Shown here: positions 7,601 through 12,786 of the stretch, piece after piece | How the letters are laid out: every line of letters begins with the position of its first letter | Numbering within the stretch: the first letter of the stretch is position 1 | Assembly: GCA_002393555.1 (NCBI GenBank) | Contig: DGSP01000077.1 | Coordinates: 1 to 14,143, forward strand | Source of the DNA: Prevotellaceae bacterium UBA4359 | GTDB taxonomy: Bacteria; Bacteroidota; Bacteroidia; Bacteroidales; Bacteroidaceae | Length of the DNA stretch: 14,143 bases | Reading direction: 5' to 3' | The notes under the pieces: generated by a model | What the model was told of the DNA's origin: nothing | Databases searched by the model: none | The model's input: the letters and a program-made list of their open reading frames with translations, nothing else | Translations under genes and position numbers: made by a program

Positions 7601-7671
7601 CAGGGCAACCCGTCGCCACTCCCCTTCCCCACCACATCTACATCCACAACGGGAAGAAAGTGATGAAATAA
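4624..7671 (+). CDS. Secreted GH127 beta-L-arabinofuranosidase-type enzyme
   Basis: Encodes 1015 aa; the start is set by the signal peptide MNKKLLSVTLATSLLLTTGA and the upstream promoter box. The frame is open further upstream, but that stretch overlaps the DUF554 gene and encodes nothing signal-like. GH127 (DUF1680) features: FDLSEVTLLDGP, GHVGGHYVSALALAYA, then GPESCNSNNM (Glu356, Cys358) and MWCCVGTGMENHSKY (Cys425, Cys426). By analogy with Bifidobacterium HypBA1, Glu356, Cys358 and the two Cys would hold zinc, with Cys425 the nucleophile; Glu337 is a candidate acid/base. Residues about 660-808 look like a DUF6805-type beta-sandwich (TGSTSGSYRGENYRDA, DIYIDGQKIGDITV). Residues about 810-985 are an extra beta-rich module I do not recognise, and the end (FTLSGQPV...IYIHNGKKVMK) resembles Prevotella C-terminal tails. 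It likely releases L-arabinofuranose from plant arabinan or glycoprotein glycans outside the cytoplasm. Confidence 0.88.
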   Translation: MNKKLLSVTLATSLLLTTGAKAQSEIYPQHFDLSEVTLLDGPMKTMMETNDELLLKYDADRLMTPFIRQAGLSKNSSSKYYGWEEKHPNFPNWGGDAGFDLSGHVGGHYVSALALAYAATNDEGMKAKMKERLDYCLAIMKDCQDAYKNNTTGLKGFIGGQPLNHIWTGLYAGDLTEFRKSGGWVPFYCQHKVLAGLRDAYLYTGSTLAKELFRGLSDWSVNVVSNLSTDQMQQVLGWEHGGMNETLVDAYKIFGDKKYLESAKKYSHRTMIDGMKTFNPTFLDGKHANTQVPKYIGFERAWQEDKTLADYRSAVLNFWTDVAQNRTVCIGGNSISEHFQSHQNGHLYINNMEGPESCNSNNMLKLSEDLFDDTHEAKYADFYEATMWNHIMSTQDPKTGGYVYFTSLRPLSYRIYSQVNQGMWCCVGTGMENHSKYGHFIYTHSATNDTLYVNLFTASELNSKKFGIRQETNFPYEQKTKLTITKDGTFTLAVRRPAWASSDGKATYICETKKWKKGEVKEVELPMTLRYEECPDYKSYIAFKYGPILLAARTETEAQLPNEYGGEGRMDHSPGARSAAKPLSSAPLLIGERAKVLENIETKDLSKLSFTLKTDKGTLPLEPFYSIQHSRYSCYFFQGTPEDYANSDMGRKDAEEQALQARTLDYVATGEQQSEAGHEVKYSTGSTSGSYRGENYRDAKANEYIQYVIENTEGIKTNVSLMLRFITSDRGRVADIYIDGQKIGDITVQQRMKGADEQGFFNVEYRIPDELLVDSKGNVKKKLTFKIVASPNTMCPGLYYLRLLKDYKDHAYQWNATDWQTGDEAGRVAQRNFTYNNDNTITIKAGTGTNNLCLSLNYENAEDYQLKANQKYLVVVATNTKTTNGSAYLWWLNGVNHGSSVAPTKTQRLSNGTAFIWDMTTTELDANNVGDPFFICQGATIFGLTSTTGTSTIRYIGFLSSIDNIDGTVGIQSPTAPSVHHGMRQDETWFTLSGQPVATPLPHHIYIHNGKKVMK

Positions 7672-7676
7672 AGAAA

Positions 7677-8306
7677 TCACGCTTGCTCGTCGAAGAAAGT
7701 GCCTGACTCCATCGCCACACCTGCATCGAGACGAGCATTGTAGCGCATGCGGGCACTCCGCTCTCTTTGAAACATGCAACGAGTTCCGGCAGCATCTTCA
7801 GTGAACTGCATGTGTTCATCTATCGCCATCGTGCGCGCCATCGACTCCACATCCAGATTGTCCGTTCCGATGAGCGTGAAGGTCCAGCCTTCCTTCTTCA
7901 GTTTCTCAATGAGATTGCGAATCATCTGCAGCGTCCACTCGCGCGAACTGTTCTCCTCGCCATCCGTGATGATGGTGACAAGCACCTTGCTGTCTTTCGC
8001 TATCTGAGCATTCACTTTCGACACCGCCGCCCCGATGGCATCGTAGAGAGGTGTGCCGCCACCCGGCTGATAGTCCTTCCATTCCAGATTTTTCGTGTCG
8101 TCAGCCGCCGTGTTGTCATAGTGCCACTTGGTGTGTCCCGTGTCGAAAGTGACCAATGTGACGCGCTGGTCAGTGTCGGGGAATTGCTTCTGCATGGCAC
8201 GAACCGTCTGAAGCGTTTCGTTCATGCCCGAAAAGGCTTGCTGGTGAATGATGCTCATGGAACCACTTTCATCCACAATAATCAGGTTAAAAACGTTCTT
8301 TTTCAT
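7677..8306 (-). CDS. Cytoplasmic von Willebrand factor A domain protein
   Basis: Encodes 209 aa and is nearly all one vWA domain. The metal-ion-dependent adhesion site is complete: DESGS (Asp12, Ser14, Ser16), Thr85 in GGGTPLYDAIG and Asp115 in IITDGEEN. There is no signal peptide or membrane segment (MKKNVFNLIIVDESG is the first beta strand), so it should act in the cytoplasm, binding a partner protein in a metal-dependent way. The C-terminal tail (QRERSARMRYNARLDAG) is basic. Free-standing vWA proteins of this type resemble TerY-like proteins, but no Ter-type partner genes are present. It converges on the GH127 gene with only 5 nt between the stop codons and no terminator hairpin seen. It is divergent from the sigma-like fusion gene, with which it could share control. 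Confidence 0.85.
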   Translation of the reverse strand: MKKNVFNLIIVDESGSMSIIHQQAFSGMNETLQTVRAMQKQFPDTDQRVTLVTFDTGHTKWHYDNTAADDTKNLEWKDYQPGGGTPLYDAIGAAVSKVNAQIAKDSKVLVTIITDGEENSSREWTLQMIRNLIEKLKKEGWTFTLIGTDNLDVESMARTMAIDEHMQFTEDAAGTRCMFQRERSARMRYNARLDAGVAMESGTFFDEQA

Positions 8307-8350
8307 CTTCTTTTTTTTAAGGGTGAATAAATAGAGTTTGTTGTTTTCCT

Positions 8351-8402
8351 CAGACTTTAACTTTTGTTCAGCCAGACTTTCGCATCTGTCTTGTCCGACT
8401 TT
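8351..8402. repeat. GACTTT motif at exact 22-nt spacing (x3)
   Basis: GACTTT occurs at 8353, 8375 and 8397. The first two lie in 22-bp units (8351-8372 and 8373-8394) that agree at about 14 of 22 positions (CAGACTTTnnCnTnTGT). The spacing is two DNA turns, so a protein could bind all copies on one face. They lie in the divergent vWA/sigma-like intergenic region, upstream of the +1-side promoter box. Confidence 0.45.
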
Positions 8403-8457
8403 TATCCCTTAAAAGAACTTTTTCCGAAAAAATTAAGCAGCCATCATATTTTTTTGC

Positions 8458-8465
8458 TATCTTCG
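8458..8465 (+). promoter_or_regulatory. Promoter -7 box of the sigma-like fusion gene
   Basis: TATCTTCG (one mismatch to TAnnTTTG) lies 18 bp before the ATG at 8484. No matching -33 element is seen. It implies a very short leader. Confidence 0.45.
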
Positions 8466-8483
8466 CAAAAATTTTTCTCACGA

Positions 8484-9659
8484 ATGGCACACTTTCCTCT
8501 TTCCGACCAGCAAATCATTGATGGTCTCCGTGATGGCAACAGCCGCATCTTCCGCGACTATTTCTACGAATACTGCCGTGCGGCCTATCACCTCTACGAC
8601 CAGCAATACTCCCTCAGCCAGAAGCCCAACCTCGACTTCATGTCGCTGGCCCACCAGTATGCCCTCTATCTGATGGAGCATCAATGGCGACCGCTCGAAG
8701 ACCGCTCGCCCAACGTGAGCCTGCGCACCTGGATTATCGGCGGTTTCCGTTTCACCGTGCTTGATGCGCTGAAATGGTATCAGAAGGAATATGGCAACCA
8801 GACCTACGAGGACTACTTGCGCACCTTCGACACCAACCGCGACCTGCGCCTGCAGTTCAACCATGCCATCGAGGACATCTGCAACCACTACATCGGCGAC
8901 CGATTCGACCGCTTGGTGCTGGAGTTCCTGCTGGTGCAGGGATTCAAGACAAAAGAAGTGGCAGAAAAACTGGGCGTGACTCCTTCTGCCATCTCGCAAC
9001 GATACAACCACCTGAAGAAAGATGTCCTTTCCCCCTACTTCCGCCAGTATTTCGACATGGAGTTCGACATGCCCGAAGTTCTCGACGAACTCACAATGCC
9101 CGTCGAGTGTCAGAAGAAAGAACCCAACTCTCTCTCTGCTGCGCCCAAGAAGTTTTCGAAGGGCCTATTCTCCTTCATGCAAAACAACGACACCTCGGCT
9201 GCATACGACGAGACATCGGTTGTATGTGCCGACACCTCAGTTGCATACGACGAGACATCTACACCATTCACACTATATAATAATATGGAAAAGAAACGCA
9301 CAACTCCCAATTTTATCGAGTCGCTCGAACCCAACGAAGTGTTTGTGTTCGGCAGCAACCTGCGCGGCATGCACGGTGGCGGAGCGGCATGGATTGCCTA
9401 CAAGAAATTTGGTGCCATCATGGGGCAAGGCGTGGGACTGCAAGGACAAAGTTATGCCATCCCCACCATGCAGGGCGGTGTGGAGACGATACGCCCCTAT
9501 GTGGACGAATTCATCGCGTTCGCAAAAGCACACCCCGAACTGACTTTCCTTGTCACACGTATCGGCTGCGGCATTGCAGGATTCACCGACGAAGAAATCG
9601 CCCCACTTTTTGAACAGGCTCACTCTCTGGACAACATCGTGTTGCCAGCAGGATGGTGA
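8484..9659 (+). CDS. ECF-sigma-like / macro-like (A1S_2505-type) fusion
   Basis: Encodes 391 aa from the ATG at 8484; the upstream in-frame stretch overlaps the promoter box. Residues about 5-110 resemble sigma region 2 (SDQQIIDGLRDGNSRIFRDY, LDFMSLAHQYALYLMEH, SLRTWIIGGFRFTVLDALKW). Residues about 150-185 form a sigma region 4-like helix-turn-helix (TKEVAEKLGVTPSAISQRYN). Residues 236-259 are a [DE]TSxxYD heptapeptide repeat. Residues about 275-391 (NEVFVFGSNLRGMHGGGAAW, GLQGQSYAIPTM, LTFLVTRIGCGIAGFTDEEI) match the phage-associated family I know as A1S_2505, with a macro-domain-like look. Inference: a transcription factor whose activity is tied to a nucleotide or ADP-ribose-type ligand. An internal ATG at 9285 could start the second domain alone. 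No anti-sigma gene is adjacent. Confidence 0.75.
   Translation: MAHFPLSDQQIIDGLRDGNSRIFRDYFYEYCRAAYHLYDQQYSLSQKPNLDFMSLAHQYALYLMEHQWRPLEDRSPNVSLRTWIIGGFRFTVLDALKWYQKEYGNQTYEDYLRTFDTNRDLRLQFNHAIEDICNHYIGDRFDRLVLEFLLVQGFKTKEVAEKLGVTPSAISQRYNHLKKDVLSPYFRQYFDMEFDMPEVLDELTMPVECQKKEPNSLSAAPKKFSKGLFSFMQNNDTSAAYDETSVVCADTSVAYDETSTPFTLYNNMEKKRTTPNFIESLEPNEVFVFGSNLRGMHGGGAAWIAYKKFGAIMGQGVGLQGQSYAIPTMQGGVETIRPYVDEFIAFAKAHPELTFLVTRIGCGIAGFTDEEIAPLFEQAHSLDNIVLPAGW
9189..9260. repeat. 21-bp tandem repeat encoding [DE]TSxxYD
   Basis: Units lie at 9189-9209, 9210-9230 and 9231-9251, with a partial fourth at 9252-9260. Units 1 and 3 are nearly identical and unit 2 is diverged, so the array also reads as a 42-bp duplication. 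The period is a multiple of three, giving DTSAAYD, ETSVVCA, DTSVAYD and ETS between the sigma-like and macro-like domains. Confidence 0.85.
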
Positions 9660-9686
9660 AAAAAAGGTCTATTTAATCATCAAGCG

Positions 9687-9701
9687 GAAAGGCTGCCTTT
9701 C
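9687..9701. other. Short hairpin between convergent genes
   Basis: GAAAGG-CTG-CCTTTC, a 6-bp stem with a 3-nt loop, lies 3 nt past the stop of the OmpA-like gene and 28 nt past the stop of the fusion gene. There is no U-run on either strand, so terminator function is weakly supported. Confidence 0.3.
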
Positions 9702-9703
9702 TG

Positions 9704-10870
9704 TCAACGGTCAAGAGCAGGCCCCGCATCTCCAGGGTCTTCCATGATGAAGTTGACGGCAGGCACCCATTCTCGCACCGTCTTATAAGGCTGCAAAGCC
9801 TTGTCGTCATAGGTTGTGCGGAGACGATGCGGGTCTATCTGGAACTGTGTAATCAACGCCTCTCGCACCACTTCGGCACGTTTCTGAGCCAGTCGAAGAT
9901 GATACTCCACATCCTCGTCGGGAATGATGTCTGGATGCCCCACAATGTTGATGTTCACCAAGGGGTGAGACTTCAGGAACTTAGCCACATACCCCAGCCG
10001 TTTGGTGGTGGCCGCGTTCAGATAGTAAAAGCCCGAATAGAACGGAATCTCCGTGTACATAGCCTCTCCGTAGCGAACCGTCTCCTGATAGTCGCGCGTA
10101 TGGTCTATCAGCACAGGGTCGATGAAAGGCCCGCGCACAGGGTCGCGGAAGCGGCGCAACTGCTGCTTGCCGTTCTTGAAATGATAGACAAAGTTGAACA
10201 TCAGGTCAAGGTAGAAGTCTATATGGTTCCCATTGGATACACCGTTATACTTATTGTCGGTACCATTTGCCCGCAGTTCCACACTCAAATCCCACGGTTC
10301 ATTCAGACGCACGTCGCATTGCAGTCCTGCATGGGCCACAATGTAGTGCCCTCCCTTGTTATCCACAGGATAATAAGGACTTTCAGCGTTTGGGGTCACA
10401 TTCCAAAGGTTGACTTTCTCATCGAAATTCAGTGTCTTGATGATGCCTGCCCCCATGAAAAAACTCCAGGTCATCGGGCGTTCCACCTCATAGCCAAAAA
10501 AGACGTTCGTCAGGTTGAAAACGCTTGACACTGAGGCCGTCAGGCACTTAAACGAGTAGCGTCCATTGCCATACACCTCTGGCATTGCGCTCTCAGCCGC
10601 CTTACTGCAGCGGGAAACCTGCATGTTTAGACCTCCCGACAACTTGATGCCAAAGGCTGGTGTGAAATGATGACCCACCAGAATGTCCACCGAAGGTATC
10701 TGGCGGACTATAAAGTCCGTTCCCTTCGCATTCTCTGCAAGCGATTGGCTGAAGCCCAATCCGGCACCCCAATACCAATCCCCATGCTTATGTTTCTCTA
10801 TGTGCGACTGCGCCGAAAGCGTCAACACACACAGCAGACACCCAACAGCCAGTATAATCCTATTCTTCAT
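9704..10870 (-). CDS. OmpA-family outer-membrane protein
   Basis: Encodes 388 aa. The signal peptide (MKNRIILAVGCLLCVLTLSA, then Q) leads into about 210 residues of alternating amphipathic strands rich in aromatics (WYWGAGLGFSQSL, WSFFMGAGIIKTLNF, HIDFYLDLMFNFVYHF), as expected of a small beta-barrel. The C-terminal part, about residues 275-375, is OmpA-like: INIVGHPDIIPDEDVEYHLR (311-314 GHPD), then LAQKRAEVVREAL with the conserved Arg331. The usual NRRV ending is replaced by REWVPAVNF, so peptidoglycan contact may differ. Role: anchoring outer membrane to cell wall, as known for the family. It is transcribed alone. The start ATG lies at the end of a duplicated 23-bp leader. Possible -7 box at 10984-10991. 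Confidence 0.85.
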   Translation of the reverse strand: MKNRIILAVGCLLCVLTLSAQSHIEKHKHGDWYWGAGLGFSQSLAENAKGTDFIVRQIPSVDILVGHHFTPAFGIKLSGGLNMQVSRCSKAAESAMPEVYGNGRYSFKCLTASVSSVFNLTNVFFGYEVERPMTWSFFMGAGIIKTLNFDEKVNLWNVTPNAESPYYPVDNKGGHYIVAHAGLQCDVRLNEPWDLSVELRANGTDNKYNGVSNGNHIDFYLDLMFNFVYHFKNGKQQLRRFRDPVRGPFIDPVLIDHTRDYQETVRYGEAMYTEIPFYSGFYYLNAATTKRLGYVAKFLKSHPLVNINIVGHPDIIPDEDVEYHLRLAQKRAEVVREALITQFQIDPHRLRTTYDDKALQPYKTVREWVPAVNFIMEDPGDAGPALDR

Positions 10871-10913
10871 TTTGTCTTGGTAAATATCTCTATTTTGTCT
10901 TGGTACTATCTCT
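10868..10913 (-). repeat. Duplicated 23-bp leader at the OmpA-like start
   Basis: On the minus strand the units AGAGATAGTACCAAGACAAAAT and AGAGATATTTACCAAGACAAAAT are adjacent, and the second runs straight into the start codon (AAAATG). In the first unit the same place reads AAAATAG. The ribosome-binding stretch is therefore present twice. Confidence 0.75.
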
Positions 10914-10975
10914 ATTGCATTGATTTAGCCATGCCGCGACTGAACAAACCTGCATGCGGCCCGCCCACATCGCGT

Positions 10976-10983
10976 TATCTTTG
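10976..10983 (+). promoter_or_regulatory. Upstream -7 box toward tRNA-Arg
   Basis: TATCTTTG, directed at the tRNA about 100 bp downstream. No -33 TTTG is present at 19 nt. It is abutted by an opposite-facing box at 10984-10991. Confidence 0.4.
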
Positions 10984-10991
10984 CAAAATTA
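10984..10991 (-). promoter_or_regulatory. -7 box toward the OmpA-like gene
   Basis: The minus strand reads TAATTTTG, about 115 bp before the start codon. It directly abuts the plus-strand TATCTTTG. A CAAA on the plus strand lies at 22 rather than 19 nt spacing, so the -33 element is off consensus. Confidence 0.35.
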
Positions 10992-11054
10992 ACACAAAAT
11001 CCCTAAAATCACACAAAAAATATCGACAAAATCGATTATATCAAGAAAATTTCT

Positions 11055-11062
11055 TAACTTTG
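11055..11062 (+). promoter_or_regulatory. Promoter -7 box of tRNA-Arg
   Basis: TAACTTTG ends 19 bp before the first base of the tRNA, the placement expected for a short 5' leader. No clear -33 element is present. Confidence 0.55.
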
Positions 11063-11081
11063 CACCCAAAATGCACTCTTT

Positions 11082-11155
11082 GGCTCGGTAGCTCAGTTGA
11101 ATAGAGCGTCAGATTCCGGTTCTGCAGGTCATGGGTTTGAGTCCCATCCGAGTCA
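11082..11155 (+). tRNA. tRNA-Arg (anticodon CCG)
   Basis: A 74-nt cloverleaf. Acceptor GGCTCGG pairs with CCGAGTC (one G-U pair), the D-stem is GCTC/GAGC, the anticodon stem TCAGA/TCTGC closes the loop TTCCGGT, and the T-arm is ATGGG-TTTGAGT-CCCAT. Positions 34-36 are CCG, reading the Arg codon CGG. The discriminator is A and CCA is not encoded. The outermost anticodon-stem pair is a U-C mismatch. A short T-run (CTTTT) follows directly. Confidence 0.93.
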
Positions 11156-11188
11156 CTTTTCCAGTTTGGTACATTTCAAAGACAAAAC

Positions 11189-11255
11189 AAGGTTGTCAAT
11201 TCATAAACTATAACAATAACGAAATGTTAATAAAGGTCTATGAATTAACAACCTT
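11189..11255. terminator. Large inverted repeat, probable bidirectional terminator
   Basis: The 17-bp arms at 11189-11205 and 11239-11255 match at 16 of 17 positions (AAGGTTGT...AATTCATA), around a 33-nt A/T-rich loop that itself has TAACA/TGTTA pairing. T-runs follow on both strands: AAATTTTTG on plus and GTTTTGTCTTT on minus. It sits between the tRNA and the 3' end of the XRE gene, so it could end both transcripts. Confidence 0.65.
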
Positions 11256-11273
11256 AAATTTTTGTTACACTTC

Positions 11274-11861
11274 TCACTTGGCACTGAACGTTTCAAACGT
11301 ACCGTCATCGAAAAAGATGCGCACCTCAACCACCTTGCGCTGAGGTCTTTGCTGTTGCCTGAGTGTCTCGGCCACAATCTCTTGCACATTGAACGAAGCC
11401 ATAGACACCGATGGCGCATTGAGCGACTGGCGTGGAGAAGGCTGCGAAGCACCGCCTGTCGCCGGAGCATTTCCTGCGGCCACCTGCCCGGCATGAACGT
11501 TCGCTCCTTTGTTCTTATGGCCCAAGCCATCGCCAGAAGCAAAAGGCAACAGTGGCATCGAATCGTCGGCAGCCGAAGCAACTCCTTCTACATTATTTAT
11601 ATGAGCATCCGACGACACATCTTCGGGAGTGGGAGAGGTGTCATTTTTGTACATCGGTTCTTCGCCATAGAAGAGCCAGGCAGGGTTGATGTCGGGAAAT
11701 GCCTGAACGATACTCCGCAAAATGTTCAGGGTGGGTTCAGTACGTCCACTCCGAATGTGCGAGAGGGTGCCAGGGGCAATACAAACCTCATTACAAAATT
11801 GGGTGTTGTTGAGGTGTTTGTCCTGAATGATTTTCTCTATTTTTTCTTTATCAGTCATCAT
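11274..11861 (-). CDS. XRE-type helix-turn-helix regulator
   Basis: Encodes 195 aa (start at 11861, or 11858 from the second ATG). Residues about 5-62 form an XRE/Cro-like DNA-binding domain: NNTQFCNEVCIAPGTLSHIR followed by SGRTEPTLNILRSIVQAFPD, then INPAWLFYGEEPMY, a frequent ending in Bacteroidales regulators of this kind. Residues about 65-160 are a low-complexity Ala/Gly/Ser/Pro-rich linker. Residues about 160-195 (VQEIVAETLRQQQRPQRKVV, then EVRIFFDDGTFETF) form a helix and beta hairpin that may be an oligomerisation module. A perfect promoter lies just upstream, with one TTTACA motif overlapping its -7 box. The adjacent TGTAAA-rich DNA makes autoregulation a reasonable inference. The regulated genes are unknown. 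Confidence 0.85.
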   Translation of the reverse strand: MMTDKEKIEKIIQDKHLNNTQFCNEVCIAPGTLSHIRSGRTEPTLNILRSIVQAFPDINPAWLFYGEEPMYKNDTSPTPEDVSSDAHINNVEGVASAADDSMPLLPFASGDGLGHKNKGANVHAGQVAAGNAPATGGASQPSPRQSLNAPSVSMASFNVQEIVAETLRQQQRPQRKVVEVRIFFDDGTFETFSAK

Positions 11862-11896
11862 TTTCTACAATTTTAAGGCTTTTTCCAAATATTTTA

Positions 11897-11927
11897 CAAA
11901 GGTAAGGACTATTTTTCAAATGTCAAA
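11897..11927 (-). promoter_or_regulatory. Consensus promoter of the XRE regulator
   Basis: On the minus strand, TTTG (11927-11924), exactly 19 nt, then TACCTTTG (11904-11897). This is a full consensus match, about 35 bp before the start codon. TTTTACA (11892-11898) overlaps the downstream end of the -7 box, a natural operator position. Confidence 0.7.
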
Positions 11928-12358
11928 ACATTCGCGTTGTTTTTTGTAACGCTAAATTTTATTTTTCAAAACCCAAACTTTTGTTTTGTAAAATTCCGTC
12001 CCTTTTACATTTCTACTTCTTTTACATTCCTACGTTTTTATCCTGTAAAAAGAGTTATTCTTTCACTTTTTAATCTCAAACCAACGAATTGATTACACGA
12101 TAGTTATTAGACCCTAAAAATGCGTAAAATAGGAGTGTTGATGGGAAAAGCGAGTTTTTGTAGGGTATAGAGCTGCGTCATCCTCCCCTCATTCTTTAAT
12201 CAAAAACTTGTAATCTTTTATTTATCATTCAGTTATCATTCTTTAGGATTTAGTTGAATATTCATCTTTTTACACATTCAAACATTTTCGCAATAGAAAT
12301 GTAAATCCTTGTGCTTTTTCAACTTGTAAACCTTCTGTGTCCGCCCCTCATCTTTTCT

Positions 12359-12379
12359 ATTGTAAAAATATTTTACAAT
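12359..12379. promoter_or_regulatory. Perfect TTGTAAAA palindrome, candidate operator
   Basis: ATTGTAAAA-ATA-TTTTACAAT, a perfect 9-bp inverted repeat with a 3-nt centre. It is the most symmetric copy of the TGTAAA motif that recurs through the region, as expected for a dimer-binding site. Confidence 0.45.
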
Positions 12380-12429
12380 GTAGCGGTTTTATGTCTGTAA
12401 AGCACTTGAATTGAAATGATAAAAAATAT

Positions 12430-12476
12430 TAACGTAAAAAAATCGGCAAAATTTTAGTGCTGAAAAAAGGCCGATT
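12430..12476 (-). terminator. Possible minus-strand terminator
   Basis: Arms AATCGGC (12441-12447) and GCCGATT (12470-12476) are followed on the minus strand by a run of Ts (TTTTTTTACG). The loop is 22 nt, long for a classic terminator. No gene ends nearby, so it would mark the end of an unknown RNA. Confidence 0.35.
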
Positions 12477-12514
12477 GAGCGAGAATCGGACAGGTGGTTT
12501 CGTCTCCTTTTTCG

Positions 12515-12545
12515 GTTGTAAAAACGCGGTTTTACAGAGCCTTTT
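12515..12545 (+). terminator. TGTAAAA hairpin followed by a T-run
   Basis: TGTAAAA (12517-12523) and TTTTACA (12530-12536) pair around ACGCGG, followed within a few bases by GCCTTTTTC. It can be read as a plus-strand terminator or as a second palindromic copy of the TGTAAA motif. Confidence 0.35.
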
Positions 12546-12666
12546 TCAGTAGTTAAACCGCTGATATTCCGAGGAAAGAGACCTCATTTTTTTGTTTCAC
12601 TTTTTGAACGAAAGAGATTTTTGAAGGGCTTTTTTTGCCAAGAAAAGCCACACGTTTTCACAGTTC

Positions 12667-12718
12667 GGGGAAAAGAAAAAGCGATTTTTGAGCCTTCACG
12701 ATGGCATCAAAAAATCGC
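12667..12718 (-). terminator. Rho-independent terminator of holA
   Basis: GCGATTTTTGA-GCC (12681-12694) pairs with GGC and TCAAAAAATCGC (12703-12718, one bulge). The minus strand continues into TTTTTCTTTTCCCC. It lies about 70 bp past the holA stop. Confidence 0.75.
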
Positions 12719-12786
12719 CTGCAACTCTATTTGCTTCATTTTTCTGAACAAGAAAAAAGAGAGGTATGAAATCAGCCCCCCTCTTG

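Larger units (their letters stand above)
11893..12536. repeat. Cluster of 13 TGTAAA/TTTACA motifs
   Basis: TTTACA starts at 11893, 12004, 12021, 12269, 12372 and 12531; TGTAAA starts at 11987, 12044, 12300, 12325, 12361, 12396 and 12517. About one would be expected by chance in DNA of this length and composition (my rough estimate). Spacing is irregular, in three groups (11987-12049, 12269-12401, 12517-12536) plus one copy on the XRE promoter. Confidence 0.7.
11862..12666. other. AT-rich intergenic region without a credible gene
   Basis: About 800 bp between the XRE gene and the holA terminator. I see no open frame with protein-like content on either strand. Contents: the XRE promoter, 13 TGTAAA/TTTACA hexamers, two TGTAAAA palindromes, a TTATCATTC direct repeat near 12224-12242, and two hairpins followed by T-runs, listed separately. 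It could hold an unrecognised small RNA, a binding-site array or a decayed gene. Confidence 0.6.

Noticed and set aside
7672..7676. Terminator between the GH127 and vWA genes
   Set aside because: Only 5 nt separate the stop codons, and I found no convincing hairpin with a T-run in either gene end.
8364..8483. Upstream extension of the sigma-like fusion frame
   Set aside because: It covers the likely promoter and the GACTTT array, and its residues (Phe/Ser/Leu-rich) look like translated AT-rich intergenic DNA.
9189..9260. Repeat array as a CRISPR
   Set aside because: Units are directly adjacent, with no spacers, and lie in frame within a gene.
11082..11273. Integration (att) site at the tRNA-Arg gene
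   Set aside because: No second copy of the tRNA 3' end and no integrase gene are in the window.
11893..12536. TGTAAA-rich region as the replication origin
   Set aside because: holA is nearby, but I see no TTATCCACA-type DnaA boxes and no dnaA gene; nearness to holA alone is not evidence.
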